Below are positions 33,088 through 44,654 of a DNA stretch of 64,000 nt, in pieces. How positions within the stretch are numbered: the first letter of the stretch is position 1; the number at the start of each line of letters is the position of its first letter. The stretch is taken from positions 145,513,261 through 145,577,260 of the forward strand of contig CP092864.1 in NCBI GenBank assembly GCA_030710605.1, in the 5' to 3' direction. The DNA is from Cordylochernes scorpioides (lineage: Eukaryota; Arthropoda; Arachnida; Pseudoscorpiones; Chernetidae). A program made the translations under genes and the position numbers. The notes beneath the pieces are model-generated. The model was not told the DNA's origin and searched no databases. It worked only from the letters and a program-made list of their open reading frames with translations.

Positions 33088-33465
33088 ATTACACACCCAA
33101 GATAGAGGACATTGCTGCTGCTGTGATAGAGATGTATAGAGACATCTGAGGCTCTTCATTGGACACGACAACAACAATACAGTATACGCACCCAAGATAG
33201 TGGATATTGCGACTGCTGTGATAGAGATGTATGGAGTCATCTGAGGCTCTTCTTTGGACACGACAACAACAATACAGTATACGCACCCAAGATAGTGGAT
33301 ATTGCGACTGCGGTGATAGAGATGTATGGAGTCATCTGAGGCTCTTATTTGGACACGACAACAACAATACAGTATACGCACCCAAGATAGTGGATATTGC
33401 GACTGCGGTGATAGAGATGTATGGAGTCATCTGAGACTCTTCTTTGGACACAACAAAAACAACAA
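33088..33465 (+). repeat. Third tandem array of LINE 3' ends
   Basis: About four units of 95 bp encoding YAPKIVDIATAVIEMYGVI plus stop and (CAA)n. Units differ from the arms' arrays by shared substitutions (GTATACGCACCC, GGAGTCATCTGAG), so they were homogenised locally. It is followed at 33466-33495 by a T75-type end (CCTTAGGTTTTGTCTATGAG). Confidence 0.8.
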
Positions 33466-33646
33466 TATTTCCTTAGGTTTTGTCTATGAGTGTAATTGTA
33501 ATTTATTACCACGTGTAACTGCAATGTATCCTGTATAGCAACGTTTAGTTTAGTCTCTTCCCTCATTTTTAAATAGTATAGACTCGAAGAAACTGGTTGG
33601 TTTTCATTAAAGGATGAAAGGAAATTCTTTGAGGTTATATATACAC

Positions 33647-34143
33647 ACACAAAGCTTTATTAAGACCACCGATCTTAAACAGATTCACCACAGGAAGGAA
33701 GCATAGATGGAGCTCCTATACTCCAGGCAGCGAAGAACCCAACAACCTTCAGGTTCGACGCATGCTCAGTGAAAACAGAATACTGCGTTGCGTAGGGATT
33801 GAGACAATAACTCTGAAAGATATTAGAGAGACCTTTATTGAAGACTTCGTAATAACCAAGTATAAACAAATTTGATTGTCTCTTTAAAATTAACATAAGG
33901 AATGGCGACATTAAAATATAAAACTTCTTTAAGTTTGGTTCATTAGTGTATTTTATATTTACAACGGTATTATTCCAATGGCTGTAATGAGATACATAGG
34001 CCAAGTGAGAATAATATTTTTCAATATTTATATATACATTCACACATACAGCTTTATTAAGACCACGGGTCTTATACAGATTTACCACAGGAAGGAAGCA
34101 ATGATGGAGCTTCTATACTCCAGGCAGCACAGAACCCAACAGC
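33647..34143 (+). repeat. Direct repeat pair flanking a T75 distal end
   Basis: Two copies of about 97 bp (33647-33745 and 34043-34143) share AGCTTTATTAAGACCAC, CACAGGAAGGAAGCA and CTCCAGGCAGC. Between them, 33800-33955 is a T75 distal half (TCTGAAAGAT, GACCTTTATTGAAGAC, ending TTAGTGTA). The arrangement suggests an insertion or tandem duplication. Confidence 0.55.
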
Positions 34144-36062
34144 CTATAACCAAATATAACCAGATAATGGCCAGTGTTACACGATGTAAAACGTTACAGC
34201 TACACGAGATAAAATATTCAATTACACCAGATAATAGGCCAGTGTTACACGATGTAAAACGTTACAGCTACACGAGATAAAATATTCAATTACACCAGAA
34301 AATAGGCCAGTGTTACACGATGTAAAACATTACAGCTACACGAGATAAAATATTCAATTATACCAGAAAATAGGCCAGTATTACACGATGTAAAACGTTA
34401 CAGCTACACGAGATAAAATATTCAATTACACCAGATAATAGGCCAGTGTTACACGATGTAAAACGTTACAGCTACACGAGATAAAATATTCAATTACACC
34501 AGATAATAGGCCAGTGTTACACGATGTAAAACGTTACAGCTACACGAGATAAAATATTCAATTACACCAGATAATAGGCCAGTGTTACACGATGTAAAAC
34601 GTTACAGCTACACGAGATAAAATATTCAATTACACCAGAAAATAGGCCAGTATTACACGATGTAAAACATTACAGCTACACGAGATAAAATATTCAATTA
34701 CACCAGATAATAGGCCAGTGTTACACGATGTAAAACGTTACAGCTACACGAGATAAAATATTCAATTACACCAGAAAATAGGCCAGTGTTACACGATGTA
34801 AAACATTACAGCTACACGAGATAAAATATTCAATTATACCAGAAAATAGGCCAGTATTACACGATGTAAAACGTTACAGCTACACGAGATAAAATATTCA
34901 ATTACACCAGATAATAGGCCAGTGTTACACGATGTAAAACGTTACAGCTACACGAGAAAAAATATTCAATTACACCAGATAATAGGCCAGAGTTACACAA
35001 TGTAAAACGTTACAGCTACACGAGAAAAAATATTCAATTATACCAGAAAATAGGCCAGTGTTACACGATGTAAAAGCTTACAGCTACACGAGATAGAATA
35101 TTCAATTACACCAGATAATAGGCCAGTGTTACACGATGTAAAACCTTACAACTACACGAGATAAAATATTCAATTATACCAGATAATAGGCCAGAGTTAC
35201 ACGATGTGAAACATTACAGCTACACGAGATATAATATTCAATTACACCAGATAATTGGTCAGTGTTACACAATATAAAACGTTACAGCTACACACGAGAT
35301 AAAATATTCAATTACACCAGAAAATAGGCCAGTATTACACGATGTAAAACATTACAGCTACACGAGATAAAATATTCAATTATACCAGATAATAGGCCAG
35401 AGTTACACGATGTGAAACATTACAGCTACACGAGATATAATATTCAATTACACCAGATAATTGGTCAGTGTTACACAATATAAAACGTTACAGCTACACA
35501 CGAGATAAAATATTCAATTACACCAGAAAATAGGCCAGTATTACACGATGTAAAACATTACAGCTACACGAGATAAAATATTCAATTACACCAGATAATA
35601 GGCCAGTATTACACGATGTAAAACATTACAGCTACACGAGATAAAATATTCAATTACACCAGATAATAGGCCAGTATTACACGATGTAAAACATTACAGC
35701 TACACGAGATAAAATATTCAATTACACCAGATAATAGGGCAGTGTTACACAATGTGAAACCTTACAGCTTCACGAGATAAAATATTCAATTACACCAGAT
35801 AATAGGCCAGTGTTACACAATGTGAAACCTTACAGCTACACGAGATAAAATATTCAATTACACCAGATAATAGGACAGTATTACACGATGTAAAACGTTA
35901 CTGTTACACGAGATAGAATATTCAATTACACCAGTAAATAGGCCAGTGTTACACGATGTAAAACCTTACAGCTACACGATATAAATATTAAATTACAAGA
36001 GAGATTAACATCAGAGTTACACGATGTAAAAAGGTACAGCTACACGAGATACTACAATATAA
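34144..36062. repeat. 68-bp satellite array, about 28 units
   Basis: Unit core CACCAGATAATAGGCCAGTG, then TTACACGATGTAAAAC and CTACACGAGATAAAATATTC. Spacing is 68 bp in most units. Variant units repeat as blocks: the ACACACGAG variant at about 35287 and 35491 lies 204 bp apart, which is three units. The last units near 35990-36060 are degraded. Confidence 0.95.
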
Positions 36063-36463
36063 TTACAGACGGAGTAAGAAACTACAGTTACACGCTGCCA
36101 TACCACGTGGATCCCAATTACCCAGTATAATACAAACCAGGAGTTTATCCATCCAACAGAGGTCCCCGGGGGTACCAAGATAGATGAAGCCCCCTGACAG
36201 CCGCGGGCACCGCCCAGCAAGATAGAATGTCACAGATGTCGCAGGGAATTACCGTGACACCGTCATGTCTACCCTAGCAGAACGACAGACATTGGAGAAT
36301 TTCTTCCGACAATTCCATTGAATGTTTTCCTTACATTTCATTTCTAAAACTTTCTCTAGAATGGAAATAATAATATACGAATTGGCAAAATCTATCAAAA
36401 TAACAAATTAATTTATTCAGACAGCCTGCCCTAACTATAATTCACAACTTCATAGAATCAAGA
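36063..36463. other. GC-richer unique sequence after the satellite
   Basis: 36110-36300 has elevated GC (CCAACAGAGGTCCCCGGGGG). A 67-codon minus-strand open frame (36017-36220) overlaps the satellite end and shows no known motif. No function assigned. Confidence 0.4.
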
Positions 36464-36748
36464 ATGGCTGAAACAATATCTAATACTAATGAAACATTCC
36501 GGAAAATTTTCCTATTTAGAATTCCTTTTTATTTTCGTCCAAATTTTTATAACTCACAGTTCATCACAAATCATGGTAATTTTGAAAATTTCTGGCGAAA
36601 ATCGGGGCAACGGATGATCGTAGCTGCTTCTGTGGAAAAGAAAACCAAAACCCAATACATTTATTGATAGAATGTCCATTCTTTCACAGCTACAGAAGTA
36701 ACCATTTTTATCCCATTGAAGAAATGTGCGAATTTGTATAAAACAAAG
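36464..36748 (+). pseudogene. LINE ORF2 C-terminal fragment with frameshift
   Basis: The first frame (36464-36605) gives FYNSQFITNHGNFENFW, like the QxxTGHGxF segment that precedes the knuckle in LINE ORF2. After a shift near 36606 the next frame gives DDRSCFCGKENQNPIHLL then IECPFF, the C-x-C-G...H-L-L-x-x-C knuckle, and stops at about 36739-36741. The 3' hairpin follows at 36902-36929. This is a 5'-truncated, frameshifted copy of the family seen at 14841-15083. Confidence 0.75.
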
Positions 36749-36901
36749 ACACCTATGTAAAATTCAATAATATTTGTAAATTAATTTTAGATGTTCTTTT
36801 CTGTTTTAGAAAACCAATCTTTAAGTTTAATTTTGTTTTAGTCTTGTTTATTGAATTGTATATAAAATGATTTATATATAATCTGCTAGAATGTATTTAG
36901 G

Positions 36902-36929
36902 CGCAACTATCCCAAGCTGGGATATCGCG
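36902..36929 (+). repeat. LINE 3' terminal hairpin motif
   Basis: CGCAACTATCCC then GGGATATCGCG, followed by AAAATAAATGGATAAATATT, which looks like a (TAAA)-type tail. Confidence 0.7.
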
Positions 36930-37090
36930 TCAGATATGTCATATAAAATAAATGGATAAATATTGAAACGTAAAATAAATATAATAACCTGACTTCTCAG
37001 AGAGAAACGCTTATATCAGCTTTACCTTTCTGAAAATCCAGAACTTTATAACTATAGGTACGGTAATTTATATTTTGACTCTGCTAATAT

Positions 37091-38456
37091 ACACTCATAG
37101 ACAAACTTAAGGAAGTTGTACCTTTTAGCATGTATATCTGGATTCAGACAATAACTCTGAAAGATACACTCATAGACAAACTTAAGGAAGTTGTACCTTT
37201 TAGCATGTATATCTGGATTCAGACAATAACTCTGAAAGATACACTCATAGACAAACTTAAGGAAGTTGTACCTTTTAGCATGTATATCTGGATTCAGACA
37301 ATAACTCTGAAAGATACACTCATAGACAAACTTAAGGAAGTTGTACCTTTTAGCATGTATATCTGGATTCAGACAATAACTCTGAAAGATACACTCATAG
37401 ACAAAACTTAAGGAAGTTGTACCTTTCAGCATGTATATCAGGATTCAGACAATAACTCTGAAAGATACACTCATGACAATACTTAAGGAAGTTGTATCTT
37501 TTAGCATGTATAACGGGATTCAGGCAATAACTCTGAAAGATACACTCATGAACAAACCGTAAGGGAGTGGTACATTTTAGCATGTATAACGGGATTCAGT
37601 CAATAGCTCTGAAAGATACTCTTAGACAAAACTTAAGGAAGTTGTACTTTTAGCATGTATAACGGGATTGAGACAATAACTCTGAAAGATATACTCATGG
37701 ACAAAACTTAAGGAAGTTGTACCTTTTAGCATGTATATTGGGATTCAGACAATAACTCTGAAAGATACACTCATGGACAAAACTGAAGGAAGTTGTACCT
37801 TTTAGTATGTATATCGGGATTCAGACAATAACTATGAAAGATACACTCATAGACAAAACTTAAGGAAGTTGTACTTTTAGCATGTATAACGGGATTCGGG
37901 CAATAATTCTGAAAGATACACTCATGTACAAAACTTAAGGAAGTTGGGCCTTTTAGCATGTATATCTGGATTCATACAATAACTCTGAAAGATACACTCA
38001 TATACAAAACTTAAGGAATTTGTACATTTTAGCATGTATATTGGGATTCAGACAGTAAATCTGAAAGATACATTCATGGACAAAACTTAAGGAAGTTGTA
38101 CCTTTTAGCATGTATAACGGGATTCAGGCAATAACTCTGAAAGATACACTTATGGACAAAACTTAAGGAATTTGTACCTTTTAGCATGTATAACGGGATT
38201 CGGGCAATAATTCTGAAAGATACACTCATGTACAAAACTAAAGGAAGTTGCACTTTTAGCATTTATAACGGAATTCGGGCAATAATTCTGAAAGATACAC
38301 TCATGGACAAAACTAAAGGAAGTTGTACTTTTAGCATGTATAACGGGATTCAGGCAATAATTCTGAAAGATACATTCATGGACAATACTTAAGGAATTTG
38401 TACCTTTTAGCATGTATAACGGTATTCAGGCAATAACTCCGAAATATATTTTATAT
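37091..38456 (+). repeat. 75-bp tandem array (T75), about 18 units
   Basis: The first four units (37091-37390) are identical 75-mers; later units are 75-76 bp and more diverged. A unit contains ACACTCATAGACAAACTTAA, then TAGCATGTATATCTGG and CAATAACTCTGAAAGAT. Because 75 is a multiple of three, both strands are open through the identical units with a 25-residue period. It is not a protein gene: the frame breaks as soon as units diverge. Confidence 0.95.
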
Positions 38457-39120
38457 ACAGTGGTATTTATTGAAGACAAATGAGATAAATGAAGAGGTGT
38501 TTATCAGGCTAAGACGTTCAATAGATGGTGTCTATTTTTGACGTCTATTCTGACAGGAATTTTACAAATCAATATTCCTCCGACCATATTACACATCTAT
38601 AGTTTGGTCAGAGATTTGATCTGCCAACTTTACCAACTAAACACCTCTTTGGAGGATTGTGAAGATTCCATTAGGTCCCTTGTGGATCTCATGGAATAAA
38701 GTCCGCTTTGGACTGACGAGTGCCATTATCCCGAAACCATGGTGGAGACACCGGTCATGTAAATCTCTATCGTTTTTTTTCTTTGCTTATTCAGCCAGAA
38801 GATATACATATTTGTAAATATAATTCTGTATATAAGGATGTGTAAGTTTAATTTACGTGTGTCAGTTATAAATCGGGAGTTGGTGAATTATTATTGCCAT
38901 CAGGGTTTCTGGTGTTGTGGGCACTTTTAAGGAAGCAAATAGGCTTCAATTCGGTTGGAGACTAGAAGAAGTCTGGCAAGAAGATACAGTCAAGCTCTGC
39001 CATAACTATTTAGATAAGACCAGACATATCCAGGATGCGGCAAGCTTTCTGAGCTTAGTAAGTGAGGAAATGATAGTATTCGAAACACATGGTCTCCTGG
39101 TGGACACTTCTTAATTCGCC
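38457..39120 (+). other. Unique sequence with a doubtful 65-codon frame (38917-39114)
   Basis: The frame at 38917-39114 (RLEEVWQEDTVKLCHNYLDK) has a balanced composition and a Trp-Asp-Thr-Val stretch vaguely like Tc1/pogo transposase tails, but I cannot confirm this. The flanks are moderately GC-rich. No other feature recognised. Confidence 0.25.
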
Positions 39121-39235
39121 TAAGCTGATATTGTGGCTTTGTCAACGACCTGAGACCGCTAGTTTTCAGAGAATGTCAATAGATGTCATCTAACCTGAAT
39201 TCAGAGCTTGCCTGGCAAGCATTCATATTTCTGTA

Positions 39236-39700
39236 AAACAGACACTTCGGCCAGTTAATATATATATATAAATTTTTCTCAACGTTTCGACAAAAATTAT
39301 CGAAATTTAAAAAGTAGTTAAAAGCTAGATATAAATTGTACATAATAGTTGGAAATTTATAAAATAATATGTGATCTTTGTGATTATTATCATTATATTA
39401 CTTTATTATATTTGATTATAATTTTATTTTTATATATTTATTTCTATCTCTCTCTCTCTCTCTATTTCTCTCCACACAAGATCATAGTCTTTGACTAGTT
39501 TAATATTTGTTTTTGACTCGTGCTTTATGTTTTGTACTAAATTAGAAAAATCGCGGGAAAACGCCCTTACAACCTCAGAACAATTTTCAACGCCTTGTCA
39601 AATGCTTTATTTTTATTTACTTCTCCTGACGAAGACAAAGCATTTTTGTCGAAACTTTGAGAAAATAAAAAACTCTAACTGGCTTAATGTCTATTTTTCA
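39236..39700. repeat. R3 family pair in inverted orientation
   Basis: 39240-39300 (minus, CTTCGGCCAGTTAA, TTCTCAACGTTTCGACAAAAA) and 39590-39700 (plus) are inverted copies of R3 ends. The plus copy has CTGACGA (39626-39632), GACAAAG, TTTTTGTC, GAAAC (39651-39655) and stem I TTCTC/GAGAA, but the triplet is TTT. A (CT)n tract lies at 39450-39480. Confidence 0.55.
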
Positions 39701-40086
39701 TAGAGAGATATCATCTAGTTTTATCTACGCTTTTTGACGGGGGAGGTAATCTTTATTTCCATAGATCAATATCCTTTTGACAAAATTTCCCTCAATATAC
39801 ATATATGTAGGTAATTAAAAAATGCATTTTTCCCCACTCTGGTAATTGAGTCGTAATTAAAATATTTCAGAATATTCTATAAGAAAAAGTTTGATAAAGA
39901 CCTTAAACCGTTAGAAAAAAAAAAAGAAATTAATGGAATTGTGGGATTTGCATAAAGAATTCAAGTATTGATTTCGTGTGTGGGAAGAATCCAAACCAGC
40001 GAACTTCCTCAAAAAGAGAAACAGCTACATTTTGAGGTCTAGCCTTAGTAAACAAACAAAGTGCAAAACTTTCCTTTTATTAGGTA
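39701..40086. other. No features seen
   Basis: AT-rich, no recognised repeat or open frame. Confidence 0.5.
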
Positions 40087-40687
40087 CTATCCGAATGACC
40101 CGGGCAACGCCCGGGTTTTACCCGATTAAATGTTTTTATTCAATTACTATTCCTTACAATTATAAATTGGCGCCGTGGATGTCATTCTTGTGAAACGTCC
40201 CGCTCCAAACTTTGTGTGTTTTCAAAATATAAAAATGAAAATGTAAATTTCAACAACGATGTTTGAAAAATGTATTATCAATATTTTGATTTTTTATATG
40301 AATATATATTTTTATTTTGATATATACATAAAATGATAGCAAGTGATTTCTTGCTCATAGCCATCATTACGTCACTCAAGGTCACTTTTGTGAAAGGTCC
40401 CGCTCCACCAATCCCCGTCGACCCACGTGGTCCATCCTTCCCTAACTTTACTTCTCGCAGTTACCGCAGTGAGGCGCTGGTTGCGAGTGAAATAGGGAAA
40501 ATATGTGTTAAAAACTCCAAGGATATTCGAGATAAAATCCTGAAAATTCGCCTATAAGTTTTTCCAGATTCAACTCTATATACTGTTAAAATTTTAGCTA
40601 GATTAGTTACGTATTGTGGACGTGTATAGCCGACAAACATTCATACATACATACATACATACATACACTGACATATATATATATGGA
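40087..40687 (-). mobile_element. Non-autonomous Helitron-like element
   Basis: On the minus strand it starts TCCATATATATATATGTCAG near 40687 and ends with a perfect 7-bp hairpin (CCCGGGC, AAC, GCCCGGG, 40099-40115) eight bases before ATAG and TA. A 3' hairpin just before CTRR is the Helitron signature; here CTAG appears as ATAG. Its interior shares sequence with 57156-57898, including a CGAATATCCTTGGAGTTTTT block. A short CATA microsatellite lies near the 5' end (40641-40667). No Rep/helicase gene. Confidence 0.65.
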
Positions 40688-40785
40688 TAGGAATTATGCT
40701 TATTGTACAATCTCTCCATCTGGTAAATGTGTCGCCGAGATGCACGCTTTATAGAAAAATAAGAACTAAGAATATATCTAGGAAA

Positions 40786-41165
40786 GCTCATGTGAGCCTT
40801 GTCAGGATATTCCTTTTTTGTTTTTAATATCAACACCTGAACTTTTATATTTTTAATTTCAATTGTTTTTTAACATGAAAAGCGTATTTACGCAAATTTG
40901 GCCCCAAATACCCATTTCTTGATTTATCAGAAAACCTCTGGGACCAAATATTTGGTTGTAGAAGTACAGTCTACACGCTGACGTGGGCCAAAAGCCCGAA
41001 ACATGTTCGTGGTTGACTTTTCTTGATTTATAAAGAAATTGGGTTGGCCAAATATTACAGAACAAGTTAAATAAACGTTTAGAGGATTTTTGTTCCAATA
41101 AATGGCGCTCTACCATCTAGAAATGTTCATGTGAGTCTGGTCAGGATAGGTCCTTTTCGTTTTGA
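40786..41165 (+). repeat. R2 family: 3' end of one copy followed by a second copy with ribozyme
   Basis: 40786-40873 is the family tail (GTCAGGATATTCC, ATATCAACACCTGA, T-rich). 40874-41165 is the next copy (TTTACGCAAATTTGGCC, hammerhead, GGGTTGGCCAAATATT, AATGGCGCTCTACCATCTAG, GTCAGGATAGG). Tandem partial copies are expected of retrozymes and Penelope-like elements. Confidence 0.6.
40974..41011 (+). ncRNA. Type I hammerhead ribozyme motif, family R2
   Basis: Stem I CACG (40974-40977) pairs with CGTG (41008-41011). Core CTGACGT (40978-40984), stem II GGGC (40985-40988) and GCCC (40994-40997) with loop CAAAA, GAAA (40998-41001), stem III a palindromic ACATGT, and cleavage predicted after T41007. 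The last base of CTGACGA is T, which should impair activity. Compared with 48290-48331, stem II changes C-G to G-C on both sides, a compensatory change. Very short stem III is typical of animal hammerheads that work as dimers. Confidence 0.85.
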
Positions 41166-41194
41166 ATATATATTTAGATAATAAAAAGGGCATA

Positions 41195-41540
41195 TACAAA
41201 GCAATAACACGCCATCTATATAATACAAATGAAAACATCAAAACGCGAATGTTTCTTTTCACAAATAAATCAATCTTCTACTGCCCTTACTGAGGTGAAA
41301 ATATATATTGGGAGGGCCCAGCGGTTTCGCCAATTTAATCTACCAGACCGTATATTTAGAGCTCTAATACTGTATTGGATCATTCTTCTTTTATATGCAA
41401 CACTGAAGGGTTGTATCTTATGAATATTATTTGAGTAAACTATGGACATAAGCTTAACGGGCCATGTCTTTATTGTTTGCAGAAGATCATTGCTAGATGC
41501 AAATATATAAATGTAATTCTACTGTCCTAAAAGCGTATGT
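41195..41540 (-). repeat. R1 family copy with core deletion
   Basis: The family is recognisable from CACGCCATCTATATAA through GACATAAGCTTAA, but the stretch between GCTGGG and CCCTCCC that should hold CTGATGA is deleted (about 41308-41320). Confidence 0.6.
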
Positions 41541-41925
41541 AAAAAGGCTTATATTGGATTGAATATAATATTTTATTCTTTCAAATCTTAAATCGTGTAT
41601 CAGACGATCCGTGAGGTGATGATAGACCAATTATTGCCATTGTCTTGCTTCTGAAAGATCAGTTTTATTTTTCAAGAATAGAGAACAAGTATCAATAGTA
41701 CAAGAGTAAATAGTGTATATATTAGGTAATGCGTCCATCAGTGTTAAATGTTTTTGTTTTAGATCCTTATTTTCAATACCTATTACTTATCGTAATTTGA
41801 TGTAATTGAATATTGATGCCTCTGAGTCATTTGCATGGAGCCTATAATCTTCTCAATTGAAGGCCTATGATTACAGTAGTTAAAATATACTTCTATATAT
41901 TCGAACATCCCTCTCTACACGTATC
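41541..41925. other. No features seen
   Basis: Moderately AT-rich, with no recognised repeat or coding frame. Confidence 0.5.
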
Positions 41926-43205
41926 CCACAGAGGTCTGTAAGCTTTCTCTATACATAGCACTGACTTATGACAGAAATATGTAAGCTTTCTCCACACATA
42001 GCACTGACTTCTGACAGAGATCGGTAAGCTTTCTCTATACATAGCACTGACTTCTGACAGCTTTGTAAGCTTTCTCTATACATAGCACTGACTTCTGACA
42101 GCTTTGAAAGCTTTCTCTATAAATAGCACTGACTTCTGACAGCTTTTTAAGCTTTCTCTATAAATAGCACTGACTTCTGACAGAGGTCTGGAAGCTTTCT
42201 CTATAAATAGCACTGACTTCTGACAGCTTTTTAAGCTTTCTCTATAAATAGCACTGACTTCTGACAGAGGTCTTTAAGCTTTACTATACATAGCACTGAC
42301 TTCTGACTGAGCTTTTGAAGCTTTCTCTATACATAGCACTGACTTCTGACAGAGGTCTATAAGCTTACTCTATACATAGCTCTGACTTCTGACAGAGCTC
42401 TGTAAGCTTTCACTATACATAGCACTGACTTCTGACAGAGATCTGGAAGCTTTCTCTATACATAGCACTGACATCTGATAGCTTTGGAAGCTTTCTCTAT
42501 ACATAGCAGTGACTTCTGACAGAGGTCTGTAAGCTTTCTCTATACATAGCACTTACTTCTAACAGAAGTATGTAAGCTTTCTCCACACATAGCACTGACT
42601 TCTGACAGAGGTCTGTAAGCTTTCACTATACATAGAACTGACTTCTGACAGCTTTCAAAGCTTTCTCTATACATAGCACTGACTTCTGACTGCTTTGAAA
42701 GCTTTCTCTATACATAGCACTGACTTCTGACAGACCGTTTGAAGATTTAACTATACACAGCACTGACTTCTGACTGCTTTGAAAGCTTCTCTATACATAG
42801 CACTGACTTCTGACAGACCGTTTGAAGATTTAACTATACATAGCACTGACTTCTGACTGCTTTGAAAGCTTTCTCTATACATAGCACTGACTTCTGACAG
42901 ACCGTTTGAAGATTTAACTATACATAGCACTGACTTCTGGCAGACCGTTTGAAGATTTAACTATACATAGCACTGACTTCTGTCAGACCGTTTGAAGATT
43001 TAACTATACATAACACTGACTTCTGGCAGACCGTTTGAAGATTTAACTATACATAACACTGACTTCTGGCAGACCGTTTGAAGATTTAACTATACATAAC
43101 ACTGACTTCTGGCAGACCGTTTGAAGATTTAACTATACATAGCACTGACTTCTGACAGACCGTTTGAAGATTTAACTATACATAGCACTGACTCCCGACA
43201 GAAAT
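41926..43205. repeat. 43-bp minisatellite, about 29 units in two subfamilies
   Basis: The core is CTATACATAGCACTGACTTC. Units in the first part carry AAGCTTTCTC and variable AGAGGTCTGT or AGCTTTG spacers (38-46 bp). From about 42725 a second type (GACCGTTTGAAGATTTAA) appears, first alternating with the first type and then taking over to 43180 at a regular 43 bp. Confidence 0.95.
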
Positions 43206-43760
43206 CTTGTCATACATATTTATACATCTCATTGTGTCCCGACATAGCTAAAGAAAGTGTTTTCCTATTTTTATCACTCATCTCTGACAGAACACTGGAT
43301 GCCTTCTCTATCCATATCCCTGACTTTCAAGAAGAATTTCTCCAAATCGTCGTTTTTCTTTTTTCAAATTTTAAGCGAGACTTGGTAACTTCGTCTAACG
43401 AAATACGAGACAAAAGAAGAGATAGGAAAAATCTTAGTCTGGGGTCAGCTAAACCAGGATCCAAGGAAGAAAGACGCCGTTTCATCACTCGGCCTAATGA
43501 CCTACAATCAATTATATTCTTTAATCTCGTCCCCCCCTTTAACCCCCGAGATTATTCGGAAAGATGCGCCGCCTCATTTATTATACATCCCCAGCTTGAT
43601 GAGGCTGGCTTGGTTTTACGACCGCCGGGCTTTATCACGCTACCTCCAGACTTCTTATTGCCATTCTTGTCTTGAGGTATTGTTAGGTCGTTTGTTGGTA
43701 CACGCCCCCCCCCACATCTTAAATCTTTTAGCAAACTCGCCTTCTATCTAATCGGACAAT
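43206..43760 (+). other. GC-richer segment with open frames, unidentified
   Basis: Two overlapping plus-strand frames: 43232-43675 (147 codons, beginning in degenerate array units) and 43497-43751 (84 codons, RLAWFYDRRALSRYLQTSY). GC is higher than the surroundings, and the stretch 43380-43740 could be a decayed coding fragment, perhaps of a retroelement, with a frameshift. No domain recognised. Low confidence that any protein is made. Confidence 0.25.
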
Positions 43761-44188
43761 ACAATCCTTCGTGACTACTTCAAATCACCTTTTCTTCACC
43801 TTTTATGGAAAATAAGTTAATTGGCTGTGGTTGAGGACATTCTAATTTTTACATTGTATGTGTGATTCTATAAGAATAATGATATTTTTATTTCCTTTGA
43901 TAATAATCTAATCTATCTTTAACTATCTAACATCGTATTGTGTATTTAATATTTATCTCTTTTTTTTTTCGACCATTTTCGACTGGATTGTCCGATTGTA
44001 AAAACAGCTAGTTCTGGTTGAGGGCCAAGGACTTTGAACAAATTTAAATATGGAAGCTTTTGAATAAATCAAAATTAGAACTTTCCTCAAACCTAGATTA
44101 GATCATATATGACAATAAAACTTTAAAATAGAATAATTTATATTCTAATTATAAGGCAATAACTCGTCATCCTCATATATAAGAAATG

Positions 44189-44475
44189 TCAAAAAGTCTA
44201 AACCGTTGGTTTTCGACCGCTACGACCTGGGTTCGATTCCCGCATTGGACACTTTTTTTCTAATCAAACAAAAAGCTCCAATGTTCCCCGATTCTTCTAA
44301 AAGTCGAACCCCACCAGCGAGTCCAAGTAATCAAAGGGCTCTGACACATTTGTAAGTGCACAAGTCGAACTGTTTTTCACAGGTGTAGACATTGGAGCAC
44401 TTACAGTAAAAGCAGTCGCCTACTTCTACCTACCATGATTACCATGGCCTGTACCACATGTACTAGGGATAAGCA
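44189..44475 (+). mobile_element. tRNA-derived SINE, family S1
   Basis: Head GTCTAAACCGTTGG and GGGTTCGATTCCC (about 44229-44241), body with CCAGCGAGTCCAAGTAA, end ACATGTACTAGGGATAAGC. One of two adjacent opposite copies (with 45367-45668). Confidence 0.75.
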
Positions 44476-44485
44476 AAAAATATAA

Positions 44486-44643
44486 ATTTAAACCTGTCCA
44501 TAGCACCTCCTCTAAATAGAGCCTCCTTCTCTAAAGCGCCCGATTTTAAATACGTAGTACGATGCGATTTACATTAAAGGTGACCTGTCTATATCACTCT
44601 ATTTGGTGAGTCCCAAGGGGGGAGCTATAGACAGGTTTAACTG
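44486..44643. mobile_element. Pogo/Tigger-like MITE, decayed left end
   Basis: The left terminus is eroded (TTTAAACCTGTCCATAG). The right end is intact (ACAGGTTTAACTG then TA). It lies directly after the SINE tail. Confidence 0.7.
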
Positions 44644-44654
44644 TATATATATAA

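Noticed and set aside
34144..36062. CRISPR array
   Set aside because: Direct repeats are contiguous with no unique spacers, and the window is eukaryotic. The same applies to the 41-, 43- and 75-bp arrays.
37052..37432. Apparent repeat proteins with a 25-residue period on both strands
   Set aside because: The 75-bp unit is a multiple of three and its first copies are identical, so any open frame persists. Frames end where units diverge, and no start context or homologue is evident.
38917..39114. Tc1 or pogo transposase tail
   Set aside because: A few residues look similar but no DDE motif or terminal repeat supports it.
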